From positions 1 through 64,000 of the forward strand of contig JAHHTT010000006.1 in NCBI GenBank assembly GCA_020024465.1: 64,000 nt of DNA, written 5' to 3'. Shown in pieces: positions 16,701 to 27,091 of this stretch (position 1 is the stretch's first letter; each line of letters begins with the position of its first letter). The DNA comes from Odoribacter sp. (GTDB taxonomy: Bacteria > Bacteroidota > Bacteroidia > Bacteroidales > Marinifilaceae). The translations under genes and the position numbers were made by a program. Below the pieces are notes generated by a model that did no database searches, was not told the DNA's origin, and was given only the letters and a program-made list of their open reading frames with translations.

Positions 16701-17264
16701 TTAATTTAAGGTATCTACAATTTTAAGAGTTGCCTCCACTTTTTGCACGGCATTATGATACGTTGCCTTTAAAGTGCCGATCGCCACACCCAATGTCTGC
16801 GAAATTTCTTCATAAGACATATCATCAAAATAACGCATATTGAAAACAATACGTTGCCTATCAGACAACATCAAGATAGCACACTGCAATTCTTTTTGGA
16901 TTTTATCTTCAGAAAAAAAGTATTTGTCACTTTCTAAGGTATTGATCAAAAAATCAGAAATTTCATCTGAATTACCATAAACCTTACGTCTTTTTTCATT
17001 CAAAAAATTCAAAGCCTCATTGGTTGCTATCCGACAAATCCAAGTATAAAGCTTTGATTCAAAACGAAATTCTTTTAAACGCTGCCATGTTTTTACAAAG
17101 ACATTTTGCAAAATGTCATCTGTATCTTCATGACTTATGACAATTTTACGTATATGCCAATAAAGACGCTCTTTATACTTGTCTACCAACAATCTGAATG
17201 CATCCTGTTCACGATTGCTGTCGTGAAATAATTTGAGGATAGCATCATCTTCAATTACATTCAT
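16701..17264 (-). CDS. ECF-type RNA polymerase sigma factor (rpoE-like operon)
   Basis: A 187-residue group-4 sigma factor. Region 2 is about residues 18-90 (DDILQNVFVKTWQRL, TWICRIATNEALNFL). Region 4 is about 125-180 (LSDRQRIVFNMRYFDDMSYEEISQTLG). It differs from the FecR-linked sigma at 4631: its neighbours are a small membrane protein and a Spy-like protein, pointing to envelope stress rather than nutrient uptake. It heads the operon ending at 15844. Confidence 0.92.
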   Translation of the reverse strand: MNVIEDDAILKLFHDSNREQDAFRLLVDKYKERLYWHIRKIVISHEDTDDILQNVFVKTWQRLKEFRFESKLYTWICRIATNEALNFLNEKRRKVYGNSDEISDFLINTLESDKYFFSEDKIQKELQCAILMLSDRQRIVFNMRYFDDMSYEEISQTLGVAIGTLKATYHNAVQKVEATLKIVDTLN

Positions 17265-17316
17265 GATACATTCTTCATTTACTTTCTATTCTTAGACAAA
17301 TCCATTACAGAAAAGT

Positions 17317-18315
17317 TTATTCCATCAGCTCTGAAAATGTACGTACTCTTTTAAAATAATAGCGGAATATTAAACTACGAGGATAAATACAAGCATCACG
17401 CCGAGTTCCGACTCCATGTTTATAATGCTTTTTCAACAAGAGAAACTCGCGGTAAGCCTGTATTACAGATTTGACATGAGACCACTCCCCTTTAAACAAA
17501 AACATTAACATTGCAGCACAATCCAAAAACCATCTCTGCCAACAGACACGTTTCCATTCACAACGACTCAGATTTTTATATAACATCAACAAATTATTCC
17601 GATAGTTCAAAAACAATTTGCGAGGATGGTCCATCGGCAAAGAACCTCCTCCCAAATGATACACAACAGAATCCGGACAAACATTCAATTTTCTTCCAGC
17701 ATTCCGCAAACGCCAACACATATCAATCTCTTCCATATGAGCAAAAAAACGCTCATCCAAACCTCCCACCTGCATATAGGCTTCCCGACGTATACACAAT
17801 GCCGCACCACTACACCAAAACACCTCCCGCACATCATTGTATTGTCCTTCATCTGTTTCAAGAGTACCCAATATCCGACCCCGGCAAAACGGGAAGCCCA
17901 AATAATCAATAAAGCCTCCACAAGCTCCTGCATATTCAAAACATTTCTTATCTTTATAAGCTTTGATTTTAGGCTGTACCGCTACAACATTATGATCCTT
18001 TTCCAAAAGATCGACCAATGGCTCCAACCATCCTTCAGAAACCTCAACATCACTGTTTAACAACACTACGATCTCTTCCCCCTGCATAGCAATAGCACGG
18101 TTATAGCCTCCTGCAAATCCATAATTATTGTCAAATTGTATATACTCTACTTCGGGAAACATTGTATGCATCATCGTTGCGGAACCATCAGAAGAAGCAT
18201 TATCAACCACAATAACTTTTCCTATTTCAGGATTGGTATTCCGAATTACAGATGGCAAAAACTCCTGCAATAATTTTTCCCCATTCCAATTCAATATAAT
18301 AACAGCAACTTTCAT
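17317..18315 (-). CDS. family 2 glycosyltransferase
   Basis: A 332-residue cytoplasmic or membrane-associated glycosyltransferase of the GT-A fold. Signs are VVIVDNASSDGS-type nucleotide binding near the N-terminus (here KVIVVDNASSDGS, about 34-46), LNSDVEV as the metal-binding DxD-like site (about 87-92), and FWCSGAALCIRREAY with ERFFAHMEEIDMCWR, typical of rhamnosyl- or other cell-surface glycan transferases. It starts three bases after the acyltransferase gene, so both are probably used in lipid A or surface glycan synthesis. Acceptor and donor are not known. Confidence 0.9.
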   Translation of the reverse strand: MKVAVIILNWNGEKLLQEFLPSVIRNTNPEIGKVIVVDNASSDGSATMMHTMFPEVEYIQFDNNYGFAGGYNRAIAMQGEEIVVLLNSDVEVSEGWLEPLVDLLEKDHNVVAVQPKIKAYKDKKCFEYAGACGGFIDYLGFPFCRGRILGTLETDEGQYNDVREVFWCSGAALCIRREAYMQVGGLDERFFAHMEEIDMCWRLRNAGRKLNVCPDSVVYHLGGGSLPMDHPRKLFLNYRNNLLMLYKNLSRCEWKRVCWQRWFLDCAAMLMFLFKGEWSHVKSVIQAYREFLLLKKHYKHGVGTRRDACIYPRSLIFRYYFKRVRTFSELME

Positions 18316-18318
18316 TTC

Positions 18319-19194
18319 CTAATTTATTTCCCTTTTATGTTTCCAACGACGATGCGACCATAACCACAATTCCGGTTTTTCCTGAATATAACGTTCCAAC
18401 ATATGCGTGTGCATACGAGTTAATTCTCCCGGTTCTAAAGCATCGGGATTATTGCATAAGTCCATAATATCCACTTCATAATAACCCCGTTTCACTTTTC
18501 GCATCCGCAGAGATACGACAGGAAGATTAAACTTACGGGCAATTTTTTCAGTACCAATCAATACAGGAGTATCTTGATGAAGAAATTCCATCCAGAAATT
18601 CAAATTTGCCGCATTAGGAGTCTGATCACCAATAAAAGCAGCAAAGAAGAGGCGTCCTATCCGACGATTATTTACAATTTCGCGCAGCACATCATTTTTA
18701 GGCACAGGCTTTGCGCCAAAACGCGAACGAATCTGATGCATCATATTGTCAAACACTAAATTATGAAGCGGTTTATATAAAGTAAAAAAATCAACATCTT
18801 TAGACATCCACAAACTATAAGAAGCCATCCACTCCCAATTACCATAATGCCCCAATACAACAATAAGACTTCTCCCTTCTTTCAAATAACGCTGCACCAC
18901 TTCATTATTGTTAAAAACACACCTACGCTTTATCTCCTCTGCCGACATATTCCACATCCGATACGACTCAACAAAAAAATCACATAAGTGATGATAAAAA
19001 CCCTTGGCAATACCGATCAATTCAGCTTCGGATTTGTCAGGAAAAGAATTTTTCAAATTCATCATCACGACCTTACGCCGATAACCTATTACATAATAAA
19101 GCAAAACATAACATACATCTGCAAATAAATATAACACCCGCAACGGCAAAAGACTCAACACCCAAACAATTCCATATAAAATTTTTGACAACAT
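18319..19194 (-). CDS. LpxL/HtrB-type lipid A acyltransferase
   Basis: A 291-residue inner-membrane enzyme with an N-terminal membrane helix (about 5-35). The catalytic HxxxxE motif is GHYGNWE near residue 116, and GDQTP-like (IGDQTPN) follows near 190. It transfers a secondary acyl chain onto lipid A precursors on the cytoplasmic face. Length is typical for the family. It heads a two-gene operon with a family 2 glycosyltransferase and is divergent from the DUF349 gene. The exact acyl chain is not predictable. Confidence 0.9.
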   Translation of the reverse strand: MLSKILYGIVWVLSLLPLRVLYLFADVCYVLLYYVIGYRRKVVMMNLKNSFPDKSEAELIGIAKGFYHHLCDFFVESYRMWNMSAEEIKRRCVFNNNEVVQRYLKEGRSLIVVLGHYGNWEWMASYSLWMSKDVDFFTLYKPLHNLVFDNMMHQIRSRFGAKPVPKNDVLREIVNNRRIGRLFFAAFIGDQTPNAANLNFWMEFLHQDTPVLIGTEKIARKFNLPVVSLRMRKVKRGYYEVDIMDLCNNPDALEPGELTRMHTHMLERYIQEKPELWLWSHRRWKHKREIN

Positions 19195-19243
19195 AATGAT
19201 CTCTACAATTTATCATATCACATTCTCTAATCAGAAATTGCTA

Positions 19244-19273
19244 CAAAAGTACAAAGAGTTCATTTAAAAACAG
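19244..19273 (-). promoter_or_regulatory. promoter of the acyltransferase/glycosyltransferase operon
   Basis: On the minus strand CTG (19271-19273), 19 bases, TACTTTTG (19244-19251), about 50 bases before the ATG. The -7 is exact; the -33 has one mismatch from TTG. Confidence 0.5.
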
Positions 19274-19299
19274 ACAATTAAAAGACAATAAAAATTAAT

Positions 19300-19330
19300 T
19301 TGCCACTTTCATAATTTATTACTATTTTCG
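19300..19330 (+). promoter_or_regulatory. promoter of the DUF349 gene
   Basis: TTG (19300-19302), 20 bases, TATTTTCG (19323-19330), one mismatch from TAnnTTTG. This leaves a leader of about 90 bases before the ATG at 19428. Confidence 0.45.
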
Positions 19331-19427
19331 TGAATTCAATAAAGCATTGGGATCATCAAATAAAGTGATGATTAATTAACCAAAGCACATTGCATCTGGT
19401 ACACATACACTTAACTGCTGACGAATT

Positions 19428-21248
19428 ATGGAGCAAGAAAACAACATCAGAGACATTAACACTGCAGATGAGCAACTCATCAATCATGAAGGAACCACTG
19501 CCGAACCAGCGAAAGAAGTTATAGGAATCCCCGTTATTGATTTCTCGACTTTTTCAACCGAAGAAATTGTAAAACATCTGCAAAAGCTGATGGAACAATA
19601 TCCCATGAATTTATTAAAAGACATCATGGATACTCTTCCAGAAGTATTTGAATCCAAATACAAAGCAGAATACAATACGGCATTAGCCGCGTTCACTGCC
19701 GATGGAGATAGTCCGGATAATTTTGAATATAAAAACGACAGTAAAGAATCTTTCAACCAATTGTATAAAATCTACAGAGACAAACGTAGCGCACAAAACA
19801 GACAAGCAGAAGCCGAAAGAGAAGAGAATCTAAAAACCAAACAAGGAATCATTGAGGAACTGAAAGTATTGATTCAAAAAGAAGAGTCCATGGACAAAAC
19901 GTTCCAAGAATTCCGTGAATTACAAGAACGGTGGAAAAACACCGGTCCTGTGCCACAAGCCCAACTTAATGGATTGTTAGAAACGTATCATCACCATGTT
20001 GAAAATTTCTACAATTACATAAAAATCAACAAAGAGCTTCGCGATTTAGATCTCAAACACAATCTGGAAGAAAAAACAGCACTGTGCGAAGAAGCTGAAA
20101 AGCTAGATAAAGGGAATGACATCACAGGTGCATTTAAACAACTTCAACTTTTACATGCCCGCTGGAAAGAAATCGGCCCCATCCCCAAAGAGCAAAAAGA
20201 ATCGCTGTGGGAAAGATTTAAAAATGCCAGTACGCAAATAAACGACAAGTACCATAAATTTTTCGAAACTTTAAAAGAAGAACAGGAAAATAATTTACGG
20301 ATTAAAGAAGAATTGTGCACGAAAGCAGAGGCAATTACATCCGAAGAATACAAGACCATGGCCCAATGGCAAGCTGCCACACAAAAAATCCTTGACCTGC
20401 AACAAGAATGGAAACAATCTGGCAATGTACCACAAAAAGAACGCACTCGGATATATAAAAAATTCAGAAGTATCTGCGACATTTTTTTCGAAAAGAAACG
20501 TGCATTCCATGCTGAATTAGATATTGAATTGGAAAAGAATCTGCAATTGAAAATCGCTCTTTGCGAAAAAGTAGAAGCAATCAAAGACAGCACAGACTGG
20601 AAAACCACAACAGACAAAATCATTGCCTGTCAAAAAGAATGGAAAAAAATCGGTCCTGCTCCACGCAAATACTCCAACAAAGTATGGGCAAGATTCCGCG
20701 CAGCATGTGATGTTTTCTTCAATAACAAAAGTCTGCATTTCAAAGACAAGGATGCAGAACAGGAACAAAATCTAGAACTGAAAAAAGCACTGATAGAAGA
20801 GGTAAAACTATTTTCTCTCAGCAAAAACATCGAGGAAGACATTGAAAAATTGAAAGATTTTCAAAATCGCTGGAACAAAATAGGTTTTGTTCCCATCAAA
20901 GAAAAAGATACCATACAAGAAGAATTCAGAAGTTCTATCAACCATTGGTTTGATCAATTGAACCTGGACGAATTCGATCGCAATCTGGAACGCTTCCGAG
21001 CCAAAATCAGCTCTTTAGACTCAGACGAGAACAAAGAATACAAGATTATCAACGAACGCGAAAAACTTGTAACCAAAATTCACCAGCTAGAGACGGACAT
21101 CCACACTTGGGAAAACAACATTGGCTTCATTGCCAAATCCAACAAATCCCAAGGACTCTTAAATGAATTAGAATCGAAAATCGATAAAACCCGCCAACGT
21201 TTAAATCTCCTGCAAGAAAAACTAAAAGCATTGGATGAGATGATTTAA
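19428..21248 (+). CDS. DUF349 repeat protein
   Basis: A 606-residue soluble, highly charged helical protein. At least five DUF349 repeats are visible, each with the core W-K-x-x-G-x-x-P: ERWKNTGPVP, ARWKEIGPIP, QEWKQSGNVP, KEWKKIGPAP and NRWNKIGFVP, each followed by a RF-x-x-x-x-D-x-F-like helix. The C-terminal 80 residues form a coiled coil. No signal peptide. The family is widespread in Bacteroidetes and its function is not established. It stands alone, with its own promoter and terminator. Confidence 0.9.
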   Translation: MEQENNIRDINTADEQLINHEGTTAEPAKEVIGIPVIDFSTFSTEEIVKHLQKLMEQYPMNLLKDIMDTLPEVFESKYKAEYNTALAAFTADGDSPDNFEYKNDSKESFNQLYKIYRDKRSAQNRQAEAEREENLKTKQGIIEELKVLIQKEESMDKTFQEFRELQERWKNTGPVPQAQLNGLLETYHHHVENFYNYIKINKELRDLDLKHNLEEKTALCEEAEKLDKGNDITGAFKQLQLLHARWKEIGPIPKEQKESLWERFKNASTQINDKYHKFFETLKEEQENNLRIKEELCTKAEAITSEEYKTMAQWQAATQKILDLQQEWKQSGNVPQKERTRIYKKFRSICDIFFEKKRAFHAELDIELEKNLQLKIALCEKVEAIKDSTDWKTTTDKIIACQKEWKKIGPAPRKYSNKVWARFRAACDVFFNNKSLHFKDKDAEQEQNLELKKALIEEVKLFSLSKNIEEDIEKLKDFQNRWNKIGFVPIKEKDTIQEEFRSSINHWFDQLNLDEFDRNLERFRAKISSLDSDENKEYKIINEREKLVTKIHQLETDIHTWENNIGFIAKSNKSQGLLNELESKIDKTRQRLNLLQEKLKALDEMI

Positions 21249-21288
21249 AACAATCAGATACAGACCATCCATTTATGACATAAAGGTT

Positions 21289-22985
<1,697 letters not shown>

Positions 22986-23007
22986 TCAGTATACTAATTA
23001 TTAAAAT

Positions 23008-24858
23008 ATGGACAAAAATACAATTATCGGTCTTGTAATCATTTTCCTGATACTAATAGGCTTTTCGTACCTTAACCGCCCTAGTGAAGAACAACTACGG
23101 GAAATGCACAGACAAGACTCTATTGCCCAAATAGAACAACAAAAAATGAAAATTGCTGCAGCAAAACGACAGCAAGAAATTGAAGCCACAACAAAAGGGA
23201 ACTCAGATAGAGTTAAAAGTGACAGTGTATTCATGCAAGACAGCCTTAGCGAAGAACTTTACACATTGGAAAATGACAATATCAAACTGAATATCAGTTC
23301 TCGAGGAGGAAGAATTACCATTGTCAACTTAAAAAAATACCGTACACATGATTCGCTTCCTTTAATATTGTGGAAAGAAAATGAAAGTGTTTTAGGTATG
23401 AATTTTTATGCCCAAAATCAAGAGATCAACACTGAAAATTTCTTATTTGTACCTAGCACAACAACAAAATCTCTTTACGCAAAGGAGCAACCTCAAACAC
23501 TTGCTATGCGCTTATATGCCACAAGTGACAAATATATTGAATATCAATACACATTATCTCCTGACAGCTATATAGTAGATTTTAACATCATTACTCATAA
23601 CATGGGTGATGTAATTGCTACAAACTCATCTTTTCTGACTTTAAATTGGGGAATAAACATGCCACAATTGGAAAAGAGTAAAGATTTTGAAAATCGGTAC
23701 ACTGGGATATATTACAAGTTCTTTGAAGATGATGTTGAACACATGTCCCTAACATCAGATGAAGAAGAAACATTAACCACAAAAATTCAGTGGATTGATT
23801 TTAAACAACAGTTTTTCTCCTCCATTCTCATTGCCAAGACACCTTTCAGTGATGTAACTCTTATATCAAAGAACAGTCAGGAAGCAGAATTTCTAAAAAA
23901 TGCGTATGCTGAAATCCCTCTACCTTATAACGGTCAAACAAATGAGCAATATAATATGCAGTTCTTTTTCGGACCGAACTCATATAATATTCTGAAAGAG
24001 TATGGCAATGATATAGATCTGCCAGATGTTATCAACATGGGTTGGAAATGGATAGCTTGGTTCAACAAATATTTTGTAATCCCAATTTTTAACTTTTTAC
24101 AGAACAACACGACATTAAACTATGGTATCATTATTTTATTACTGACACTGATTATCAAAATCATACTCCTCCCGCTGACTTACAAATCTTATATGTCTCA
24201 GGCAAGAATGCGTGTTTTAAAACCTCAAGTTGATGAAATCAGCAAAAAATATTCAGCAGACAAAGCCATGGAAAAACAGCAAGCAATCATGAAGCTGTAT
24301 AGACAAGCAGGAGTTAACCCTATGGGTGGATGTTTACCCATGTTAATACAAATGCCCATCCTAATTGCCTTATTTTATTTTTTCCCCGGAGCCATTGAAT
24401 TACGCCAGCAAGGATTTTTATGGGCAACCGACCTTGCATCATATGATTCAATTGCAACGTTGCCGTTCACTATTCCATTTTACGGTGACCATGTAAGTTT
24501 ATTCTGCCTATTAATGACAGCAACCAATATTGTTTATATGGTTATGAATAATCGCAATCAGCCACAAAACGATCAAATGAAAGGCATGCAGACAATGATG
24601 TACATCATGCCGATTATGTTCTTGTTTATATTTAACAGCTACTCATCAGGCCTGAGTTATTATTATTTTATTGCGACCCTAATTACCATTTTGCAGACAT
24701 GGATCATCCGCAAATTTGTCAACGACCAAAAACTGCTTAAGCAAATTGAAATCGCCAAGACAAAACCAGTAAAAAAATCCAAATTCCAACAGCGTCTGGA
24801 AAGTATGCAAAAAGAACAACAAAGAAGATTGCGAGAACAGCAAAAAGGAAGAAAATAA
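23008..24858 (+). CDS. yidC: membrane protein insertase YidC
   Basis: A 616-residue inner-membrane protein. An N-terminal anchor (about 5-22) is followed by the large periplasmic beta-supersandwich domain (about 70-340) and the conserved five-helix insertase core from about 370, including LPLTYKSYMSQARMRVLKPQ and AGVNPMGGCLPMLIQMPIL. The basic C-terminal tail (after about 580, RLESMQKEQQRRLREQ) is suited to ribosome contact. It inserts proteins into the membrane alone or with Sec. It sits directly behind pyrG. Confidence 0.97.
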   Translation: MDKNTIIGLVIIFLILIGFSYLNRPSEEQLREMHRQDSIAQIEQQKMKIAAAKRQQEIEATTKGNSDRVKSDSVFMQDSLSEELYTLENDNIKLNISSRGGRITIVNLKKYRTHDSLPLILWKENESVLGMNFYAQNQEINTENFLFVPSTTTKSLYAKEQPQTLAMRLYATSDKYIEYQYTLSPDSYIVDFNIITHNMGDVIATNSSFLTLNWGINMPQLEKSKDFENRYTGIYYKFFEDDVEHMSLTSDEEETLTTKIQWIDFKQQFFSSILIAKTPFSDVTLISKNSQEAEFLKNAYAEIPLPYNGQTNEQYNMQFFFGPNSYNILKEYGNDIDLPDVINMGWKWIAWFNKYFVIPIFNFLQNNTTLNYGIIILLLTLIIKIILLPLTYKSYMSQARMRVLKPQVDEISKKYSADKAMEKQQAIMKLYRQAGVNPMGGCLPMLIQMPILIALFYFFPGAIELRQQGFLWATDLASYDSIATLPFTIPFYGDHVSLFCLLMTATNIVYMVMNNRNQPQNDQMKGMQTMMYIMPIMFLFIFNSYSSGLSYYYFIATLITILQTWIIRKFVNDQKLLKQIEIAKTKPVKKSKFQQRLESMQKEQQRRLREQQKGRK

Positions 24859-24943
24859 ACACTTTCGTATGACAAAATGACAAAAAAACTTTTGGCATAC
24901 AATTTGACTATATAACAAATATAATGATTAAAACTTTAATGTT

Positions 24944-25426
24944 ATGCTCTCAGAAAAACTACAACAAGCACTAAACGACCAAATCACAGCAGAATTATGG
25001 TCTGCAAATCTCTACTTATCTATGTCATTCCATATGGAAAAAGAAGGTTTTACAGGCTTTGCAAATTGGTTAAAAAAACAATCACAAGAAGAAGTGGGTC
25101 ATGCTTATGAAATAGCAAGCTATATTATGCAACGTGGAGGAATCGCCAAAGTTGACAAAATTGATGTTGTTCCAACAGGCTGGGGAAGTCCGTTAGAAGT
25201 TTTCAAACATGTTTATGAACACGAATGTCACGTATCTCATTTGATTGACGGATTAATTGAAATAGCACATGCAGAAAAAGACAATGCGACACAAAATTTT
25301 TTATGGGGTTTTGTCAAAGAACAAGTAGAAGAAGAATCAACAGTACAAGGAATTGTAGACAGATTACAAAAAGCCGGAGAATCTGCCATTTTCTATGTTG
25401 ATGCGCAACTAGGAGCAAGGGAATAA
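24944..25426 (+). CDS. ftnA: ferritin
   Basis: A 160-residue non-haem ferritin. The di-iron ferroxidase ligands are all present at the Escherichia coli FtnA positions: E17, E50, H53, E94 and Q127, with E130 also acidic. It forms a 24-subunit cage that stores iron and protects against peroxide in the cytoplasm. It is a single gene with its own gap upstream (85 bases) and a terminator at 25448-25478. Confidence 0.95.
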   Translation: MLSEKLQQALNDQITAELWSANLYLSMSFHMEKEGFTGFANWLKKQSQEEVGHAYEIASYIMQRGGIAKVDKIDVVPTGWGSPLEVFKHVYEHECHVSHLIDGLIEIAHAEKDNATQNFLWGFVKEQVEEESTVQGIVDRLQKAGESAIFYVDAQLGARE

Positions 25427-25447
25427 CCGATTTCACAAAATAAAGAA

Positions 25448-25478
25448 AACTGTCTTGGAAAATCCAGACAGTTTTTTT
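25448..25478 (+). terminator. intrinsic terminator after ferritin
   Basis: AACTGTCT (25448-25455) pairs with AGACAGTT (25466-25473), followed by a T run. Confidence 0.85.
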
Positions 25479-25502
25479 GTATTTCCGTATTAAATTTAAC
25501 TT

Positions 25503-25769
25503 ATGAAAAAAATCAATATCTGGTTCCTAATTATTTCACTTATTCTTTTGCTTACTGCTTGTTCAATCCTATCAATGAGTTCTGTTGCAAGTAATTATCG
25601 TTTTTCTTTTGTCGCCATGAACCCATGGAATGGAATCGAAGGGATAGCTTTTACAATCGGCTACTTTCTTCACACAGACAAAAATACCAGTATGTTAATC
25701 GGTATAGGTCTACTCCTCATCATGTGGTGGAGACTCTATCTGTTGCTAAGACGCACTTTCGGACGATAA
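25503..25769 (+). CDS. small membrane protein or lipoprotein of unknown function
   Basis: An 88-residue protein. A hydrophobic N-terminus ends in a possible lipid cysteine (LLLTACS, C20). A second hydrophobic segment lies near 60-78 (MLIGIGLLLIMWWRLYLLL), followed by a basic end. No family was recognised. It starts 25 bases after the ferritin terminator and ends 73 bases before purM, so it may have its own promoter. Confidence 0.6.
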   Translation: MKKINIWFLIISLILLLTACSILSMSSVASNYRFSFVAMNPWNGIEGIAFTIGYFLHTDKNTSMLIGIGLLLIMWWRLYLLLRRTFGR

Positions 25770-25806
25770 ATCCATTTACAAAACTGATTATTACGATTAT
25801 TTTCTG

Positions 25807-25814
25807 TAATTTTG
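25807..25814 (+). promoter_or_regulatory. -7 element of purM
   Basis: TAATTTTG matches TAnnTTTG, 29 bases before the ATG at 25843. CTG about 20 bases upstream (25784-25786) is one mismatch from TTG. Confidence 0.45.
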
Positions 25815-25842
25815 CCCAAAGAAAGACTTTTAATTCCAAGAT

Positions 25843-27021
25843 ATGAGAAAAGACGAAAGATATAATAAACGCGGAGTATCAGCATCTAAAGAAGATGTTC
25901 ACAACGCTATTAAAAACATTGATAAAGGTATATTTCCCCGTGCATTCTGCAAGATTGTCCCTGATTTTTTAGGTGGAGACAAGAATTATTGCAATATCAT
26001 GCATGCTGATGGTGCCGGAACAAAATCATCGTTAGCATATCTATATTGGAAAGAAACAGGAGATTTGTCTGTATGGAAGGGCATCGCCCAAGATGCATTA
26101 ATCATGAATATTGATGATTTATTATGTGTAGGCGCTGTGGATAATATTTTACTTTCTTCCACAATTGGACGTAATAAAAATCTAATTCCAGGAGAAGTTA
26201 TTTCAGCAATTATCAATGGGACTGAAGAATTATTAACCGAATATCGCAAATTAGGAGTTAACATCTACTCCACAGGAGGAGAAACCGCAGACGTCGGCGA
26301 CTTGGTCCGTACTATCATTGTCGATTCTACAGTAACCTGCCGCATGAAACGAGATGAAGTCATTGACAATGCAAATATCCATCCTGGAGATGTTATTGTA
26401 GGCCTATCTTCCTTTGGACAGGCTAGTTATGAAAGTGAATACAATGGCGGCATGGGCTCAAATGGTCTGACTTCGGCTCGCCACGATGTATTCTCTAAAT
26501 ACTTGGCAGAAAAATATCCGGAAAGTTATGACAATAATGTACCCAAAGAATTAGTGTATACAGGCAATTGTCAACTAACAGATACAGTAAAAGGCACAGA
26601 AATCAATGCCGGAAAATTAGTGTTATCACCAACCCGTACATATGCTCCTGTAATAAAAGCCATATTGGATAAATACAGAAAAAAAATACATGGCATGATA
26701 CACTGTTCTGGCGGAGCACAAACCAAAATAATGAACTTTGTAGAAAACATGCATATCATAAAAAACAATATGTTTCCGGTTCCGCCCTTATTTCAATTAA
26801 TACAAGAACAATCTGCTACTCCTTGGGAAGAAATGTACAAAGTGTTTAATATGGGACACCGAATGGAAATCTATATTGATGAAGATTTAGCAAAAGATAT
26901 TATTACTATCTCCAAGAGCTTCAATATTGATGCACAAATCATCGGACGCTGCTATCACAACGATGAGGGAGCAGGAAACAAACTCACAATAATCAGTGAA
27001 TTCGGAGAATTTACATACTGA
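25843..27021 (+). CDS. purM: phosphoribosylformylglycinamidine cyclo-ligase (AIR synthase)
   Basis: A 392-residue cytoplasmic enzyme of purine synthesis that closes FGAM to AIR with ATP. The PurM fold is shown by MHADGAGTKSSLAYLYW, IAQDALIMNIDDLLCVGA, YSTGGETADVGDLV and VIVGLSSFGQASYESEYNGG. It is about 45 residues longer than the E. coli enzyme, as in Bacteroidetes forms with extra sequence around residues 190-230. It stands alone between a likely own promoter and the terminator at 27057-27091. Confidence 0.92.
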   Translation: MRKDERYNKRGVSASKEDVHNAIKNIDKGIFPRAFCKIVPDFLGGDKNYCNIMHADGAGTKSSLAYLYWKETGDLSVWKGIAQDALIMNIDDLLCVGAVDNILLSSTIGRNKNLIPGEVISAIINGTEELLTEYRKLGVNIYSTGGETADVGDLVRTIIVDSTVTCRMKRDEVIDNANIHPGDVIVGLSSFGQASYESEYNGGMGSNGLTSARHDVFSKYLAEKYPESYDNNVPKELVYTGNCQLTDTVKGTEINAGKLVLSPTRTYAPVIKAILDKYRKKIHGMIHCSGGAQTKIMNFVENMHIIKNNMFPVPPLFQLIQEQSATPWEEMYKVFNMGHRMEIYIDEDLAKDIITISKSFNIDAQIIGRCYHNDEGAGNKLTIISEFGEFTY

Positions 27022-27056
27022 ACCGTAGATTAATTCCCAATATTACAATATAGACA

Positions 27057-27091
27057 ACAAAGGGATGTGGAAGCATCCCTTTGTTCTTTTT
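27057..27091 (+). terminator. intrinsic terminator after purM
   Basis: ACAAAGGGATG (27057-27067) pairs perfectly with CATCCCTTTGT (27074-27084), then TCTTTTT. The same stem lies just past the end of the convergent AsmA-like gene but has no T run on that strand. Confidence 0.85.

Noticed and set aside
24885..24925. Sigma-54-like word TTGGCATACAATTTGA ahead of the ferritin gene
   Set aside because: The -12 part lacks the usual GC and no activator gene is nearby. An ordinary promoter with a TATATAA box is equally likely.
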